This document shows positions 5,089 through 6,757 of a DNA stretch of 6,757 nucleotides, piece after piece. Origin of the DNA: an uncultured Collinsella sp. (lineage in GTDB: Bacteria > Actinomycetota > Coriobacteriia > Coriobacteriales > Coriobacteriaceae); the NCBI GenBank assembly GCA_900556705.1, contig USPT01000052.1:1-6757 (forward strand). Direction: 5' to 3'. Position numbers and translations under genes: made by a program. Numbering within the stretch: position 1 is the stretch's first letter; each line of letters starts with the position of its first letter. Below the pieces are notes generated by a model. The model made no database searches, was not told the DNA's origin, and worked only from the letters and a program-made list of their open reading frames with translations.

Positions 5089-6756
5089 ATGCCTACTGAC
5101 ATCGAAATCGCACGTTCTGTCACGCCGCTGCCTATTACCGAGGTGGCCAAGAACGCCGGCGTCGACGTTAAGCACCTTATTCCGTACGGCTTCGACAAGG
5201 CTAAGGTCGACTATTCACTGCTCAACGAGCCGACTGATCACCAGGCCAAGCTCGTCCTCGTGACCGCTATCAACCCAACGCCCGCGGGCGAGGGCAAGAC
5301 CACCACGACCATCGGTCTGGCCGATGGCCTGCGTCGTCGCGGTATCAAGAGCGCCGTGGCCCTGCGTGAGCCTTCGCTCGGTCCCGTCTTTGGCGTCAAG
5401 GGCGGTGCCGCTGGCGGCGGTTGGGCCCAGGTCATTCCCATGGAGGACATCAACCTGCACTTTACCGGCGACTTCCATGCCATCGGTGCTGCCAACAACC
5501 TGCTGGCCGCCATGCTCGATAACCACATCCAGCAGGGCAACCAGCTCGGTATTGACGTTAAGCGCATCACCTGGAAGCGCGTCGTCGACATGAACGACCG
5601 TCAGCTGCGCCATGTTATCGATGGCATTGGCGGTAAGGCCCAAGGTGTGCCGCGCGAGGACGGCTTCGACATCACCGTTGCCTCCGAGGTCATGGCAATC
5701 CTGTGCCTGTCTACGAGCATCAACGACCTCAAGGAACGCTTGGGTGAGATTGTCGTCGGCTATAGCTTTGCCGGCGAGCCCGTCCGTGCCCGCGACCTCA
5801 AGGCCCAGGGTGCCATGGCCGCGTTGCTTAAGGACGCGCTTAAGCCCAACCTGGTGCAAACGCTCGAGGGCACGCCCGCGTTTGTCCACGGCGGTCCCTT
5901 CGCCAACATTGCCCACGGCTGCAACTCTATTATGGCCACGCGTATGGCGATGCGCTTTGGCGATGTTGCCATTACCGAGGCCGGCTTCGGTGCCGATCTG
6001 GGTGCCGAGAAGTTCCTCGACATCAAGTGCCGCATGACGGGCGTTCGCCCCAGCGCCGTCGTGGTCGTCGCGACCGCTCGTGCGCTTAAGTACAACGGTG
6101 GCGTCGCCAAGGCCGACCTCAACGAGGAGAACCTCGAGGCACTCAAGGCTGGCATGCCCAACTTGCTGCGTCATGTCGACAACATCCAGAACGTTTATGG
6201 TCTGCCCTGCGTGGTCGCCATCAACCGCTTCCCGACGGACACCGAGGCTGAGCTTGCACTCATCGAGTCCGAGTGCCAGAAGCTCGGCGTCAACGTTAAG
6301 CTTTCCGAGGTCTGGGCCAAGGGCGGCGAGGGCGCGCTCGAGCTGGCCGATGAGGTCATGCGTCTGATTGAGCAGCCGAGCGAGCTCAAGTTTGCCTATG
6401 AGGACGGCGCTGATGTCGCTGATGCCCTCGAGGCCGTTGCCACCAAGGTCTACCGCGCCGACGGCGTTGACTTTACGCCGGCCGCCAAGCGCCAGCTCGC
6501 CGAGCTGCGCGAGAACGGCTTTGGCAACCTGCCGGTGTGCGTCGCCAAGACGCAGTACAGCTTTAGCGACAACGCCAAGGCCCTGGGCGCTCCCGAGAAC
6601 TTCCGCATCACCGTGCGTGAGCTCAAGGTTTCCGCCGGTGCCCACTTTGTGGTCGCGCTGACCGGCAGCGTTCTGACCATGCCGGGTCTGCCCAAGGTGC
6701 CCGCGGCCGAGAACATCGACGTCGACAACGACGGCAACATCACCGGCCTGTTCTAA
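5089..6756 (+). CDS. fhs: Formate--tetrahydrofolate ligase
   Basis: The enzyme joins formate to tetrahydrofolate at the cost of ATP, giving 10-formyl-THF for purine, fMet-tRNA and other one-carbon needs; in acetogens it is also a Wood-Ljungdahl step. The protein is 555 residues, the normal family length, and complete. Key features are the nucleotide-binding loop TPAGEGKTTTT (64-74), the family signature VKGGAAGGGW (103-112, with Trp where Tyr is usual), FTGDFHAI (125-132), EAGFGADLGAEKF (297-309), the second signature VATARALKYNGG (327-338) and the C-terminal MPGLPK (531-536). The ATG at 5089 has a good ribosome site. It has its own predicted promoter and is probably a separate transcription unit from ruvCAB. 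No Wood-Ljungdahl partner genes are visible in this window, so an anabolic role is the safer reading. Confidence 0.98.
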   Translation: MPTDIEIARSVTPLPITEVAKNAGVDVKHLIPYGFDKAKVDYSLLNEPTDHQAKLVLVTAINPTPAGEGKTTTTIGLADGLRRRGIKSAVALREPSLGPVFGVKGGAAGGGWAQVIPMEDINLHFTGDFHAIGAANNLLAAMLDNHIQQGNQLGIDVKRITWKRVVDMNDRQLRHVIDGIGGKAQGVPREDGFDITVASEVMAILCLSTSINDLKERLGEIVVGYSFAGEPVRARDLKAQGAMAALLKDALKPNLVQTLEGTPAFVHGGPFANIAHGCNSIMATRMAMRFGDVAITEAGFGADLGAEKFLDIKCRMTGVRPSAVVVVATARALKYNGGVAKADLNEENLEALKAGMPNLLRHVDNIQNVYGLPCVVAINRFPTDTEAELALIESECQKLGVNVKLSEVWAKGGEGALELADEVMRLIEQPSELKFAYEDGADVADALEAVATKVYRADGVDFTPAAKRQLAELRENGFGNLPVCVAKTQYSFSDNAKALGAPENFRITVRELKVSAGAHFVVALTGSVLTMPGLPKVPAAENIDVDNDGNITGLF

Positions 6757-6757
6757 G

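Noticed and set aside
5215..6645. 476-codon open frame on the minus strand opposite fhs
   Set aside because: It is a codon-bias shadow of the clearly conserved fhs gene and has no recognisable domain.

Overview
The window is high-GC, tightly packed bacterial chromosome with every gene on the + strand. Product mix, codon use and gene order suggest a strictly anaerobic actinobacterium of class Coriobacteriia, most likely Collinsella or a close relative. That assignment comes from recognition, not a database search. No prophage, transposase, CRISPR, rRNA or tRNA signal was seen.

Layout: (1) 28-390, a small superoxide reductase of the desulfoferrodoxin/neelaredoxin family that keeps the catalytic iron ligands but has lost the rubredoxin-like N-terminal iron site; it is closed by a strong intrinsic terminator at 436-468. 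(2) 508-2493, a 661-residue protein collinear with glutamine-dependent NAD+ synthetase, in which the nitrilase triad and the SGGxDS ATP loop are both replaced; it looks like a pseudoenzyme with an added Gly/Pro/Gln-rich tail. (3) 2494-2735, a regulatory gap holding a 98-nt near-perfect hairpin, then an extended -10 promoter directly followed by a GAAC-N4-GTTC LexA (SOS) box. (4) 2736-4944, ruvC-ruvA-ruvB, each junction a TGATG overlap, encoding the complete Holliday-junction branch migration and resolution machinery. (5) 4945-5088, a putative terminator, overlapping inverted repeats, an extended -10 promoter and a leader that can fold over the ribosome binding site. (6) 5089-6756, fhs, a complete formate--tetrahydrofolate ligase.

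Functionally these are separate units: oxygen-stress defence, a protein of unknown role derived from NAD synthetase, SOS-controlled recombinational repair, and one-carbon metabolism. The points most worth following up are the inactivated NAD-synthetase homologue, the long hairpin after it, and the LexA site on ruvCAB.
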